Shown: positions 31,029 through 44,316 of the stretch, piece after piece
Position numbering within the stretch: the stretch's first letter is position 1
How the letters are laid out: each line of letters opens with the position of its first letter
Assembly: GCA_002803225.1 (NCBI GenBank)
Contig: NXFV01001813.1
Location: 1 to 64,000 of the forward strand
Reading direction: 5' to 3'
Source of the DNA: Gamarada debralockiae
Taxonomy: Eukaryota > Ascomycota > Leotiomycetes > Helotiales > Hyphodiscaceae
DNA length: 64,000 nucleotides
The notes under the pieces: generated by a model
Databases searched by the model: none
The model's input: only the letters and a program-made list of their open reading frames with translations
What the model was told of the DNA's origin: nothing
Program-made: the position numbers and the translations under genes

Positions 31029-32966
31029 ATGCCGAACACTAACCCTGAACCCAGGCTTTTCGCTCATAGCCCTTTCAAAGATCCCGAATCAGAACTGCGG
31101 CTATTCGTGTTGCAGCCTGGACGGCAAGAGGATGATCTTCACTGTCAGTTGACCACTGTTGCATCTGTCTCAACAAGACAATATGAAGCGTTATCCTATT
31201 GCTGGGGTTCAAGCGAAAAGACCGTCAAAATTTTCGTGAACGGAAAGATCTTTGGGGTAAAACCGAACCTGGAACATGCTTTGAGGAGCTTGCGATCGGA
31301 AAGAAAACACCGGATTTTGTGGGTTGATGCAATTTGCATCAACCAGGCTGATTTCGCGGAGAAAAACCGACAAGTGCCGAGAATGGGAGCAATTTATAAG
31401 AATGCAGCAAGAGTGCTTATCTGGATAGGCAGAGATCATGAAGAGCAGGACGACCTTCTCAACTGGAACGTGGATATTTGGGGCTTCGATCATAGGGCCC
31501 TCGGCTCCCAACATGCAACCAAGAATGCCTTTTCACTTGCTCGCTCATTTGCCGCTACCTTACATATTCAACCTCCCATAACGGTTGAAACGGTGACAAA
31601 TATACTTTCCCTTTTCAGAGATCGAGAAGGATTTGCGGATCTCTCGCGTCTGCTGCGTAGGGAATGGTTCGAGCGCCTCTGGACAATCCAAGAAGTTGTG
31701 CTCGCAAAGAAAGCCGTAGTAGTCTGCGGCCGGCAGATATTGCCATGGGGGGTCCTCAGGGATGCGGCCTTCGCACTAGACGGGTTTCCTTCTATCATTC
31801 ATCATGAGTCAGAGACCAAGTACCCTTTACAGCTTGGTCATGAACGCATACAACGTATTTCTGAATGCTCAAAAACCCGCAATTTACTAGCCCTGCTTCA
31901 ATCGACACAAGTCAGTCCATTCCACCGACTATCAGTCCATGTTACCAATGATAGAGACAGACTATTTGGTCTAATGGGCATTGCTCAGGGCCGTCTGAAC
32001 ATTGAGGTGGACTACTCTCTGGATTGCAAGTCAGTCTATCAAATTTGGGCCACCAGGAGCATTGCCAAGGATGGAAATTTGGACGTGTTAAGCCTTTGCT
32101 CTGATTCGGCGCAGCACGGCTCACCATCTTGGATCCCAGACCTCACTCACCAACTCGGTAGCGATCGAGTTCTGTCCGCAATCCTGCACAGAGTCTCCCC
32201 ATTTCCTGGCATTCCTCCTACTACAATCTACCGTGCAGCGGGAAGCTGGCTCTCCAATGCTCGATTTACAGGGACAGTCACTGTCCGCCGCTTCAAACGC
32301 GATCTTCCACCAACTCTCCACATTCGAGCCCTACGGGTAGGCACGCTCTCTGAGCTACCACCTGTGCTACTACCACCTGTGCTACCTGCTGGCAGTCTCG
32401 ATAACAGCGAGATACAAAATTGGGCGGAGGATCTAGAGACCTTCATGATCTTGACAGGCCCGGTGTGGCTGCGACGGTGCGGACCTGAAGCTACGAGCCT
32501 TGAGAGGCTTTATGCAGAATTCGCCACCACTCTCTTCCGAGGAGTTCGTCACCCTAGAATTCCCCATGGCATGGAAACACTCTACGAGATCTGGCGGGGT
32601 AGAGAACTGCCTCCATTTCCACCAAATCACTTGAGACCGCGCGAGAATGCCATGTTTGTCAACTTTGCTGTGATTATGTACGCCCATACGATTGACGCTC
32701 AGATGTTCGTGACGACTGCAGGGCAGTTTGGTGTTCTTTCTGGGTTCTGTCATGCAAGAGAGGGCGATGAGGTGTTTATTTTGAAAGGCGGAAAGACACC
32801 GTTTGTGTTGAGGAAGAATGAGGGTGGGACTTACAAGCTTATGGGACCTTGCTATTTACATGGGGCTATGGACGGAACGATCTTCGCGGGTGGGTGGAAT
32901 GAGGATCTGGAATATAAGATGGCTGGGTCGAGGACGGAATGGATCAAAGAAATTTCCATTGTTTGA
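31029..32966 (+). CDS. HET-domain protein, intact
   Basis: Single exon, 645 aa, ATG at 31029. The HET domain spans about 52-240: YEALSYCWGSSEKT, then LRSLRSERKHRILWVDAI with CINQADFAEKNRQV, MGAIYKNAARVLIWIG, and the third block WFERLWTIQEVVLAKKAVV. The C-terminal half contains the NDRDRLFGLMGIA motif and the late block EGDEVFILKGGKTPFVLR common to this HET subfamily, which suggests a full-length protein. HET proteins trigger compartment death in heterokaryon incompatibility. A perfect 15-bp tandem repeat (32355-32384) duplicates Leu-Pro-Pro-Val-Leu. It sits on the plus strand between two minus-strand NLR relics. Confidence 0.9.
   Translation: MPNTNPEPRLFAHSPFKDPESELRLFVLQPGRQEDDLHCQLTTVASVSTRQYEALSYCWGSSEKTVKIFVNGKIFGVKPNLEHALRSLRSERKHRILWVDAICINQADFAEKNRQVPRMGAIYKNAARVLIWIGRDHEEQDDLLNWNVDIWGFDHRALGSQHATKNAFSLARSFAATLHIQPPITVETVTNILSLFRDREGFADLSRLLRREWFERLWTIQEVVLAKKAVVVCGRQILPWGVLRDAAFALDGFPSIIHHESETKYPLQLGHERIQRISECSKTRNLLALLQSTQVSPFHRLSVHVTNDRDRLFGLMGIAQGRLNIEVDYSLDCKSVYQIWATRSIAKDGNLDVLSLCSDSAQHGSPSWIPDLTHQLGSDRVLSAILHRVSPFPGIPPTTIYRAAGSWLSNARFTGTVTVRRFKRDLPPTLHIRALRVGTLSELPPVLLPPVLPAGSLDNSEIQNWAEDLETFMILTGPVWLRRCGPEATSLERLYAEFATTLFRGVRHPRIPHGMETLYEIWRGRELPPFPPNHLRPRENAMFVNFAVIMYAHTIDAQMFVTTAGQFGVLSGFCHAREGDEVFILKGGKTPFVLRKNEGGTYKLMGPCYLHGAMDGTIFAGGWNEDLEYKMAGSRTEWIKEISIV
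32355..32384. repeat. 15-bp perfect tandem duplication inside the HET gene
   Basis: CTACCACCTGTGCTA occurs twice head to tail. It adds five residues in frame (LPPVL twice), so it does not break the protein. Confidence 0.85.
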
Positions 32967-33071
32967 GGAAAGGCTGGGCTTGGCAGAAGGCTAACGAGGT
33001 GCACAATACGGAATACAGTGTCCTAATGTCAAGCTAAGAGACAGAACAATTGGCCCACACAAAGTTTCCTG

Positions 33072-34563
33072 TCATGATAGACATAAGATTGTCAGACGCT
33101 GGACGCAAAAAGAAATGACAATTGAAATTGAACATTCAAAGTTCGGCGGCAAGATCTTGCCATAAAACTCGTTGCAGGCAGTTGAGATAGGCAAAGTTAC
33201 ATTTAAAAATCTATCCTTCAGACCTTGCACTACAATCTCGTTCAAATCGTGCTCAAATGCGACATTCGTCCTCATACTCCTTCTAGAATGTAGCAACTGT
33301 CTTCTCGTTCCGACCGATCTGTCGACACATTCATCAGGCGCGTCAATGACAAGAACGAGCTTGGGACAAAATTCTCCTTGGACGGCAAGGAACAGTGTGT
33401 TCAGCTGGCTGAGATCTGCTGAACGTCTCTGGCCGTTTTGGAGTAGCTCTATGGCGATCGAAGGGCTCAATAATAACTGAGGGCATTGTGTCCAATGGAG
33501 TACAAATCTGGCTCAAAACAGATCCTAGTAAGGCTTCAGGGATCTGACTAGCATTTTTACGGAAGTCGAAATAGTAGTAAGCGACGATGGTGTCGTCTTG
33601 GCGAGCCAGCTCGTTCATCAGGGTAGACGTTAGGACTGTTTCCCCAGCTCCAGCTATCATTACTGTCAGTCGTTCATTCACGTTAAAGACCACAACTATT
33701 GCTATTCACACATACATTTTCCACTCATCCAAAGAATCTGCACATGTCTTTATCCCATTACCTCACGAGCTCATTGTTCGTAAGCCACTGTCCGCTTCCG
33801 CGATGTGCAGGTGCCGACGCTTTCTTCTACATATCTTCGTGATCGATGATAGATAGTCAGCAGTGTATCTCTTGCTCCTAGAATCTATTCACGTCAGTAA
33901 TTGTGAAGGAAAATTCATATAAAAATGTCACTTTCCTGAATCCGCTTTCAATGATTCTATTTTCACTCGCTCTTGCTCTTTCTGCATCTCGGCTCCGATG
34001 TAGCTGCATTTCGATCAGCTAGATGGCTACACGACAAAGCCTTACTTATCCCTGGCTGGGATATTGTAATGAAGAAAATTTCCCGTCGCTGCAACTCTTG
34101 TGGATTTGAACGGTGATGTGCAAAATGAACATTCAAACTCACACAGAACCTGCACCAACAAAATTTGTAAGATAGCCTTCAGCCCATCCAGCCTGGCCAA
34201 AAGCTCCCCCGGCCCTTCTTCTTGAACTGTCAATCCATCTTCTTCGCCAAGTTCACCAACCCCTTCTTCCCCCCTTGTCTTGCAGCCTCAAGCTTCACTT
34301 GCAATAACTTCAACGTCTCATCGAAATGGCCCACTATCTCATTAATCATCGTAAGCTATTCAGCTTACGGGTTTCGGACAGAAGAGGCAGTGTTCTACAG
34401 TTCAGCTGGAAGACCGCTGACAGTTCGACTTCCATGCAAGGCGCTGGGCGTCGTTTTGGGCGTCTGCGACGGCGCTGGTGTATAGGTAACAGTTTGTGAT
34501 TACTTGTGTGGCGAGTGTTACGGCGACTGTTATTGACGCTGTGAGTGATAGAGGATCCGTCAT
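33072..34563 (-). pseudogene. Decayed NACHT (NLR-type) gene, N-terminal half
   Basis: The ATG at 34563 opens MTDPLSLTASITVAVTLATQ, the start of the fungal STAND N-terminal domain. Its later helices (GHFDETLKLLQVKLEAARQG, then LVNLAKKMDGLTVQEEG) lie at 34190-34340. A linker relic APAHRGSGQWL sits near 33800. The Walker A region at 33630-33670 reads GAGETVLTS where GxGKT is expected, so the ATP-binding Lys is Glu. YYYFDFR and QIPEALLGSVLSQI follow. After a frameshift near 33470 come the Walker B strand LVLVIDAPDECVD and NEIVVQGLKDR. Stops occur between the blocks. Such proteins sense ligands and start HET-type death. The copy is broken, and no ankyrin or WD repeats are attached. Confidence 0.78.
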
Positions 34564-34892
34564 TTTAATTTTGGAGGATGTATTTGAAGTGCGGTGTTGA
34601 ACGTTGAGGCTGAAATGCGGCTGAGGCACCCTCAACCAGGAATATGGAAAAAGCAAGCCTTCAAACTTCAGCCTCACGCCACTTCGTAGGGCCTGCTTCA
34701 GGAGTCTTAGGACGTGGTACAAGACTTGATTCACGATGACTTCCCAACTGTAGATTACAGAGTACATTTCCCTCCTCGAGCCACTCGCAGCGCTTTCCTA
34801 ACACGCACAGAGAGCTCCTCTCTACAAAACTCCAGGCGCCTCGCCAAGTACACAAGATGCCCACAGCTTCCCAAACATTGCATTCACCCACC
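34564..34892. other. Short intergenic region 3' of SEC8
   Basis: About 330 bp between the NLR relic start and the SEC8 stop. Nothing further is seen. Confidence 0.3.
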
Positions 34893-37800
34893 CTAAGCCT
34901 TCCAAGTATACTCTTCCAACTGCAACATATGATCTCCCATGCTCCTACTCGCGGACGTTGTGATCCCCCTCTCAGGACTAGCAAGCTGCTCACTATAGCA
35001 AAGCTCTACCAGCGTCTTCAGCTCATCATAGCTAAACGCTTCCTTCCTATCATTACCGTTCTCTTTCTCTTCCTTGGCTTGCTTGACCACAGCGTCTGGA
35101 CCTTCAGTGAACAGATCAAAGAACTTCGCTGCACGATCCAGACTGACGTCTGATTCGATATTCTTGAGGTTTTGTTGTAGGACGAGGATGTTGAGTTGCA
35201 TTCTCCCACAGCCGTGTGCGTTCATCGCTTTCACCATTCCGGCGTTGGTGACGAGGAAGCTGTCGATGAGGAGGCCAAGGCCGGTTCTGATGAACGATAT
35301 CTCTTTATCGCGGAGGAAGCGTACCACTGTTTCGTCATAGGAGACGAGGTCTGCGTTAAGGCTCAGTATCCTTGGATCCGGATCGTTGACAACCTGTTCT
35401 AGTAGATATGGTGCCGTTTCTGGCGACAGTGCTGTTGTGAGCGCATTGACAATTTGGCATCTAACTTCCATGTGCAACGTCAACAGCACGGTGCCGGCAA
35501 AATTTTGGTAAGATGAGACGATTCCATCAAACTCCCTAATATATTGTTAGCCTATGATCAAATAGGGGGCTGATTTGGAAGAACTTACACAACAATCTCC
35601 TGAGTCATTGGGAGATAGACCGGACCTTGCTCATCCTGGATCCTCGAAGGATCATTCAGAAGAGTCCATCGCCTATTCTGGGGCTTTTGCATCGTCGTAC
35701 GAGATGAATCTATATCGTTTCGCGTGATATGCCGAAGCTGATCAATCTTGATTGCGAGCCATTTCATACTAGTGTATAGCACACATAGCGATGAAATAGT
35801 CTCACGATCCATAATGATATCGTCTAATTGCAGAGGTGTCTCATTTGTCTGCAGAATCAACAGGCCAGTCTCCTTTTCGAGGAGGTCTCGGTCGACTCCT
35901 TCAGAAGTCCAGAGCTTCTGCATAGTATCATGGATGTCACCAGGTCCAGTGGCAAGCAACGCCGAGAGCTTCAGCTTCGGTCCATCCGAGTCAGTAACTC
36001 GAGACACGAGTGATTTGAACCAGTCACAGCATCTGTCGTAGTACCGCATCATTTGAGTGATGATGAGTTGACTGAGAGCTTGATCATGGGGGATCGTATC
36101 CAGCATCCTACAGAATGCCGTGATGAGAGCGAAGAAAGCCGATGTCCCCTTGAACACTGGCCGTCGTGAAATCTTCGACCACTGAGGATCCTGTTGGAAC
36201 GAATCGGACTCCTCGAAGACTGAATCGCTGAGCTTTCCCAGAGTTTCATCAAGTTGTGGAAGAAAGACATTGACGAGGAAGTTGTCGAGAAAGGTCGTGA
36301 GAGTACTTGTTACGAGATCTGACCGGGGTGGAACAATGACCTTTAGTCTCTGTAGGAAACCTAACGTTGGGGGCAGCAATAAGCTCATGTTGAAGACACT
36401 AGGTTCTACCAAGGACTTGTGGGCTCCAATGCCTGCAGCTTTGCTATCGAATGCGGATGTGCTGGTAATCCGCCGAGAACTGTGATCCCCTTTCTGACCA
36501 AGCTGCTTCTTACCGTCGGCTCCGGGTTTGCGGGAATTGGACATGAGACCAGGAACAGCGGCTCGTATAATTCCCTCCAGCTCTTGATACTCGGTCGTCA
36601 TTTGGACAGATTTCGAATCTGCGTCTGAAAACTTAAAGAGGTGGTCCCTGTTCGATGTTTGGTTGGTAGCCCCGGTCTTCGGCGAAGAGTTGAATTGGTA
36701 AACGTCCGCGTCGGTCGTAACGTAGTTGTGCAGTAATGATCGGATCTCGTTCTGATACAAATTCCAAAGCTCTCTGAAGCTTCCCAGCAGCATATTTGAG
36801 TTTCTGGCCCCTTCCCTCTCGACAATAGCCGCCACAACATCGTGAAACACTCTGTGACCCTCTGCGATTGCCTCAAACTTCGCGTATAAAGTCCAAAGAA
36901 GGTCGTAGATAACATCCGCTCGGATTCCATTTTCCTTTCCGAATGCTTGATTGCCTTGGGACCCAGAGATCCCTCCTCGTAACGAGCTTGGATGCTTCTG
37001 ATCAACTTCGCTGTTCGTTTCATTGACGATGCCAAACAGTTCGACCGGTAGTCTTTGCTTGATGCTGTTCACAGCCGATTCAAGGCGACCCAGCTTATTC
37101 AACGATTCCACTAGCAATTCGATATAGTAGAATGTGTCGGCTTCTGGGTTCCTCGAAGCATCCTCGACTATGGCTTGCTTCGCTTCTTTCGCAGACGCCA
37201 ATGATTCCAGGACTTCGTAGAATGGGCGAACTGTGTTTGCGTTGTCGAGTTTCTCTTTTGCAATACCTCCTTGTCCCTTTGCAAGAATTTGCCATCGTTC
37301 CTGGCAATAAGGCGATTTGAGGTATAAGTGATCATGAAGCTCCTCAACCAGGATATCCGTCAATGCAGTCTCCTGGCTTGTGAGGTAGCTCCTCAGATCA
37401 CTCAAAGCCCCGATCTCATCCAGTGCCGGCACTCTTATCCGCCTTAATGCATTCTGCAATATTTCCACCGCTGTCAGAAACCTCTTCTCCGATATCCGTG
37501 CCTCCAATTGATCCGGCACCAGCCGCAGATCTTCAATCTCCGAGAGCGTGTGTAGTAAATCGTCGTAGTTTTGGGATGCTGTCGCCAGCTTTCGCAGCTC
37601 CGGATCCGTGGTTCCAAGACTAGACTTGGACTGTACCACCGACTCCTTCAGTATCCGTACCCTTTTCTGTGAAGCTTGTATACTCGCTTGGATCTTATGG
37701 AAGGTACCGATCGAACTGTTGAAACCTTGGTGGTGTTCGTGGACAATAGCTTTGAGGGAATCCTGGAGATACCGGTGCGTTTTCTCAAACTGGCGATATT

Positions 37801-38134
37801 CGTGCGCTCTTCCAACGGAACTGGTATCCAATAACTGCAGAGCTACATGAACAGGAATGCATTCATTCTCGCACATTGCAGGCCATTCTGCTTTGATATG
37901 CTCGAGGACCACTCCAATTTGCTTCTCTGCGCTACTCTCTGCTGCCAGCCTCTGGCGAGGAAAGCCCGACCTCACCGCTGGTGGAGAAGGGGTCGATATT
38001 GGAGGAGTTCCATATCTGTCGCCATAGGTTGTTCCGTAGGGATCATAATCGTCTGTCTCCCTGCTCGAGGAACCGTATCCGTTCCCATTTGCGTATGGGT
38101 CATCCCCAAGACCTCCGTATCGATTCTGGGACAT
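34893..38134 (-). CDS. SEC8: Exocyst complex component Sec8
   Basis: Two exons: 35589-38134 and 34893-35535, with a 53-nt intron (GTAAGT...TTAG) whose splice joins ...MTQEIVV to EFDGIVSSYQ; 1062 aa. The disordered Gly/Tyr/Ser-rich N-terminus (1-55) is typical of filamentous fungi. The Sec8 N-terminal coiled region follows (EKQIGVVLEHIKAEWPAMCE, then HVALQLLDTSSVGRAHEYRQ and the QKRVRILKESV helix). The rest is helical rods to the C-terminus. Sec8 is in the eight-subunit exocyst that tethers post-Golgi vesicles to the plasma membrane at hyphal tips. Length fits fungal orthologs. With COG1 and actin nearby this stretch is rich in secretion genes, though I would not infer co-regulation. Confidence 0.93.
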
Positions 38135-39713
38135 GTCGTATTATTCGCAGTCGCGTCGCCGTCCTTGATTCATTCGTGCCATCCGCGGATCTTTCTGAAT
38201 TGTCGCGGGGCATGTATGTGGCAGATTTGAGACGTGGTTGGATGCGCTCGAGCTTTAAGGATTCACTGACGCTTCGGGAACAGCCGAGAATTTCGTCAAT
38301 CATCCAGTCCGGAACACAGTCAACACTACAAAATCCAACCATCGCCCACTGCAACTAAGATTCGGGAAAGGGACATTTACCCATTTTATCTGGTAGAAAC
38401 CTTACATATCTACCTACTAATACTTCCATCATATATAACTGGAAATCTACCTTTATTCGTGGTATTGATGAAAGACAAGTTGGCGTTTTGCAAGTGCAAA
38501 TCCCTCGATCCAGGCATTCTTCTGCAATCTGAAATCCATACTTGTCGCAGAAATTGGAAGGAGAATTAGTCTTATGCAATGATGAAGTCCCATGAACTTC
38601 AATACTGGTTGTCGTAGCTATTGAATATGCGAGACCTGAATCACCTGTCAACTCGAACCGCCACATTTTGCTTTCTATATCTGAGCGAATGTGACCTGCG
38701 TTATCCATCTCTCTGTCCGACTTAATTGATGCTCAGGTTCTCTCTTCGTTTCGGCGATTAACTCCTTCGTTGCCAAGCCTGTGTCAACCATTAGATGTTA
38801 TTTGCTCTCCGTCTGACCTGTTCGGCCTCGAATCAGTCTTCTGTGGACCACCTACACGAGCGATTTAACCTGGATGGCTAACGCTTAGCTTCAGCAACCG
38901 CCGCTTCCATACTTAAACCAGAGCTCCTCCTTCTCCTCTCCAAAAATCAGGCTCTTCCTCCACTTAAATTGCTCCATTCCTCCTTCAGCGAAGCCACACT
39001 CTCAGTCATGAGTGTCTACGGCTGATACTTTCCACATTGACATCCTTCGCGATTCCATCAAGTTAATGGAGAACCTTAAAGGTAACACGGTTGCCGCAAC
39101 TGAAGTAGTCGAGCCAATGAACTCAATCTCTTCAGACGGCGACCGCCCATCCAAGCGGGCTCGTCTTGCATCGTTTGAACAACCCGACCAAGGACTGCAA
39201 TAAAGCCAGTGGCAGGTTGAAAAAATACAGGTCAAGCAGGTAAAGCTGTTATGAAACACTGGAATGGTACCTCTACTACCTCTTACCTGCCATTGTACTT
39301 TAATAGTACGGCGAGCACAACGGCTTGGGGTTTGGAAGGCGATACGATCATCACGGAGTCAGGGAGTACGTATGGACGGCAACTGAACTTTTAGTTTGTG
39401 CGGCCGAGGAAACTGAAGCCCCCAGTGGGTATTTTGATATGTTTTTGCAGACGGGAGTGATGTGTCGAGTGGGAGGAATTATAGTAATTATCAGACTATC
39501 CATTTGTGCTAGGTGACCGATTTTCGAGGATGATGAGACGAAGGAGGAATGAACGTGCTGAGCGATTCAGAAAATGAGAAATGCCTTGGAGAATGGCTGT
39601 CTATACATGTTGAATTTTGAATGTATATACAAAACGTCACTGCCCCAACCTAAATTATTAATTAACAATACTTCTAATCTTGGCATCAAAAAATCATCCA
39701 TCCCAGGCCCCAT
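38135..39713. other. Intergenic region between SEC8 and the phytase gene
   Basis: About 1.58 kb. It includes an unsupported 117-codon minus frame at 38355-38708 (Cys-containing, ATG start, no known motif). It also includes a 63-codon plus frame at 39012-39203 that starts at GTG and contains the NLS-like PSKRARL. Either could be an exon, but neither is convincing. Confidence 0.35.
38355..38708 (-). CDS. Hypothetical small protein (doubtful)
   Basis: 117 aa from an ATG at 38708. No family is recognised. Composition looks coding for most of its length and includes a Cys-rich patch (CLDRGICTCKTPTCL). A GT donor-like site near 38451 could end an exon there. It lies 220 bp upstream of SEC8 on the same strand. 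I rate it doubtful. Confidence 0.22.
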   Translation of the reverse strand: MDNAGHIRSDIESKMWRFELTGDSGLAYSIATTTSIEVHGTSSLHKTNSPSNFCDKYGFQIAEECLDRGICTCKTPTCLSSIPRIKVDFQLYMMEVLVGRYVRFLPDKMGKCPFPES

Positions 39714-41772
39714 CTACGGCGTAACAGTAGCCAGCCACGAATCCGCAAGATTGGTAAAGAAGCTAGCACCCTTGACACTTGTTGGGCTGGCAGCATTCGT
39801 AACATTACACCTATCATGCAGGCTGCCTGCCGCCTTAATCTTCGCTCCCACGTAATCAACATAACTGCTCATCAAGCAACTGCTTCCCGGTCCATCCTGG
39901 CATGAAGGAACGGGGTACACAGCATCGTTCAACATGATGCGGATGTATGTCTGGTTTCCTGATCCCGCGGTAGGAGTTGCTGTTGCTGAAGTTGATGTCG
40001 AGGTCGAAGTGGAAGTAGAAGTAGAAGAAGCGACGCAAGATGAGGGCGTGACCGGAGCAGGTACAACGCACGAGCAAGCGCTCGAGATAGCTGATGGGAC
40101 TGAAGAGCACTGAGTGACAAATGTAGGGAGGCCAGTTGACGCCGTATTCACTGTCTGCGTGTACGTACCGCAGAACTCGGAGACAAGAGCAGTAGATTGT
40201 ACGAACTGTCTGTAACAGTTATCATGGTGGCAGTCCAGAGCTGTGGTTGTTGTGGAAGCAACGCTGCAGGATGTCGGAGTTGCTGTTTGGGTGCTCGAAG
40301 TCGTGGGTGCTGATGAAGACCCAGCAGCGCAGTTCAGGCGCTCGAATGCGACGGTCCCTCGCATGCTTACGAAGTGGCTTGAGATATATTTCCAGTCGCT
40401 GGGGATGGCCGTTCCGTTCAGAGCAGGCTGAGCATCCCATACTCCTGTTGCAGCGCCTAACTCGGTAATCTGACCATCGTTCAAGAAAGCCGTGATGATA
40501 TCCGGCAAGGTAAAGCTTGTTCCGTTGGCGAAGGTGCCGTTGACTCCAGGACCTTGAGCAAGAAGTCCAACAAGGCTGTTGAGGAACGGAAGCATCATCT
40601 GGGACGGCAAATCGGTCCCAGGGCCGGTTCCAAAGTAGTAGCGAAGATCTTGACGGTACTCGTAGTTCATAAGTTCGTCGTCAGAGAAAGTTCCACACCA
40701 AGGTGACAAGGTGCCAGTGATGTGCGATTCAAAGCCGCAGAGATAGGGGAAGAGGGAAACATCGCCGGTAGTGAAGTTCAAGTTTCCGGTCAAGAGGGCG
40801 TTGAGACGTGCTGTGACGGGTGGGAGATAGATAGCATCCCAATCGGTTGCTGTTGCATTTTTAGCATACTGGATTTGAAATTTTGGGTGGACGTACCTTC
40901 AGTCCCACCATTTCCATCGACGAAGTTCGGGCACAAGTCACTTGGAGACAGAGAATCAAATAACGCTTCTGGCGAGCCAGTGCTGTTAACAGTAATCACC
41001 GTGCCCAAAGTAGACGCAGTGCTGCCCAAGAATCCTCTGACGAAGTTCTGTGCAGTCTGGACGACCCGAGGATAAAGATTTGCCCAGCTAATGAAAGGTG
41101 TGCCGTAAGCATAGAGATCGGGATATCTGCTCTTGTCAGTTTTCTCCCCAATTCAATTCTTATGACAAATATACATACCTAGTTCTCAATTGATATCCCA
41201 AATCATATGCCTCCTTGAAGCCTGTCGGATTCTCCTGCGAAATCTGGGCTGCAGGGTTCGTAAGAACTGGTTTCCAGGACGGGAGAAAGCTCAACTCTCC
41301 CGTTGCTGTATATTGCGCTGCTTGGATCTATTCTCCCATTAGTAAAATCTCTGCTTCTCTCGTGTATTCTGCAATGACCTTCTCATAAAGCGCAACCCAT
41401 TGCTGATAAGCCCCGCTATCTGGATATCTGCTCCCATGCCTAACAACATAGGCCACCTGCTCCACATAGCAATTGTCCGGCACACTATTGTCGACTCCAT
41501 TGACATTTGGTCCTACATTATTTTTCATCAACAAAACATTCCCCATCCATTTCCAAATGCTCCCGGGTCATCCGACTCCTCGGTGATGAGTAAAGGATCA
41601 ACTCACCGGCAAAGTAAGGACCATTAGCACCCAACCACTCCAAAGGATTCGTCGCCGATCCACTGGCCGGCAACACAATATCCTGATCCGGGGTCAAATA
41701 CACTGTCGCATCACCAACCGCAGCCAGCACCGCAACCGCACTTGCGAATCGAAGGGAAGAGAAGACTGCCAT
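39714..41772 (-). CDS. Secreted histidine acid phosphatase (phytase-like)
   Basis: Five exons: 41607-41772, 41379-41512, 41179-41327, 40897-41126 and 39714-40849, giving 604 aa. The N-terminus is a signal peptide (MAVFSSLRFASAVAVLAAVG). The catalytic motif RHGSRYP is at 41421-41441 on the minus strand. The 51-nt second intron (41328-41378, TTACTAAT branch) is needed because an in-frame TAG lies inside it; splicing gives YEKIQAAQYTATG, as in relatives. The C-terminal half carries the acid-base motif region as AFLNDGQI, with Asn where many family members have His (HD), and ends in Ser/Thr-rich stretches, one an (ST)n run. The enzyme should release phosphate from phosphomonoesters such as phytate outside the cell. 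Substrate is inferred from family. Confidence 0.85.
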
Positions 41773-42723
41773 GGCTTTGCTTCAGGTCTCCAATTATGCG
41801 TAGCAAAGAACAAAAGAAACTTTAAAGAAACGTCGCGGTCCGCGATACTTATACTTCAGCCCATCATTCAGTGACATCCACACCTCGGTGCAAGAACCGA
41901 TTGGATTCCCTGCCCTGACTGCATCAACAACACGTTCCTGATCTGCCAAGACAGGGTACGCAACGCTTCCCTCTGCGATAACCCGCAAAGTTAAATATCC
42001 ATGTCCACCGCCTACCAAAGATATGTTAAGAATCACCAACACGTGGTGCAGCACGAAATTCCGATTTGAAGGCTCTAACCTTGTACTTTAGAAAATCGGA
42101 GATGAAGTCTTGGCATCCTAGCAAGGGCATCGCTTCGAGATTGCAATCCCGGTCCTGGTTTTGACAACCCCACTATTTCTATCAATGGGGCTCTGTGAAC
42201 CGAGGAGCTGGCCTTCACTCGCAGCTCTTTATTTGGTGGGTCTTCTTTCAAGACTTTACTGTGTCGACAATGTCTCTGTACAAGTTGCATTGGAAGACGC
42301 TTTTCACTCTAGAAAATCATCCTCTCAACTATGAATGAAAAGGGGGAAAAGTCTCGCCACAACACATGATGAACGGGAGAAACACCGTAAAGGGAAAAAA
42401 GCTTTGTAATGATTTATTGACCGATCGATAGACACATAATGTTGACTAGACCCCCTTCCAAGCAAAACAGCTAGCTAAAAACGAGCCAGACATCCATTCT
42501 CTGCGGAAAGAGATCACCCAATCGCTCGATCGCTATCAGAACTTTTCGGAATGTAAACACGTCGTGGGACAGCAAAACATTGGATCATATGCTCTGCTCG
42601 AGTCTTCGTCTTGATCATATTCGTGAAGTTCGTGATGTAAGCACAAATAGTCTGCAAGGCGCTGCGAAGGTAAAAAGTTAGCGCTCCTTCTTGGGAAAGA
42701 TGGAGGAAATGTTGTGCCATACC
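41773..42723. other. Intergenic region between phytase and actin
   Basis: About 950 bp holding the phytase promoter and the actin 3' UTR. Short frames here show no motif. Confidence 0.3.

Positions 42724-44316
<1,593 letters not shown>

Noticed and set aside
41794..42054. 86-codon minus-strand frame between phytase and actin
   Set aside because: No known motif and lies in the phytase promoter.
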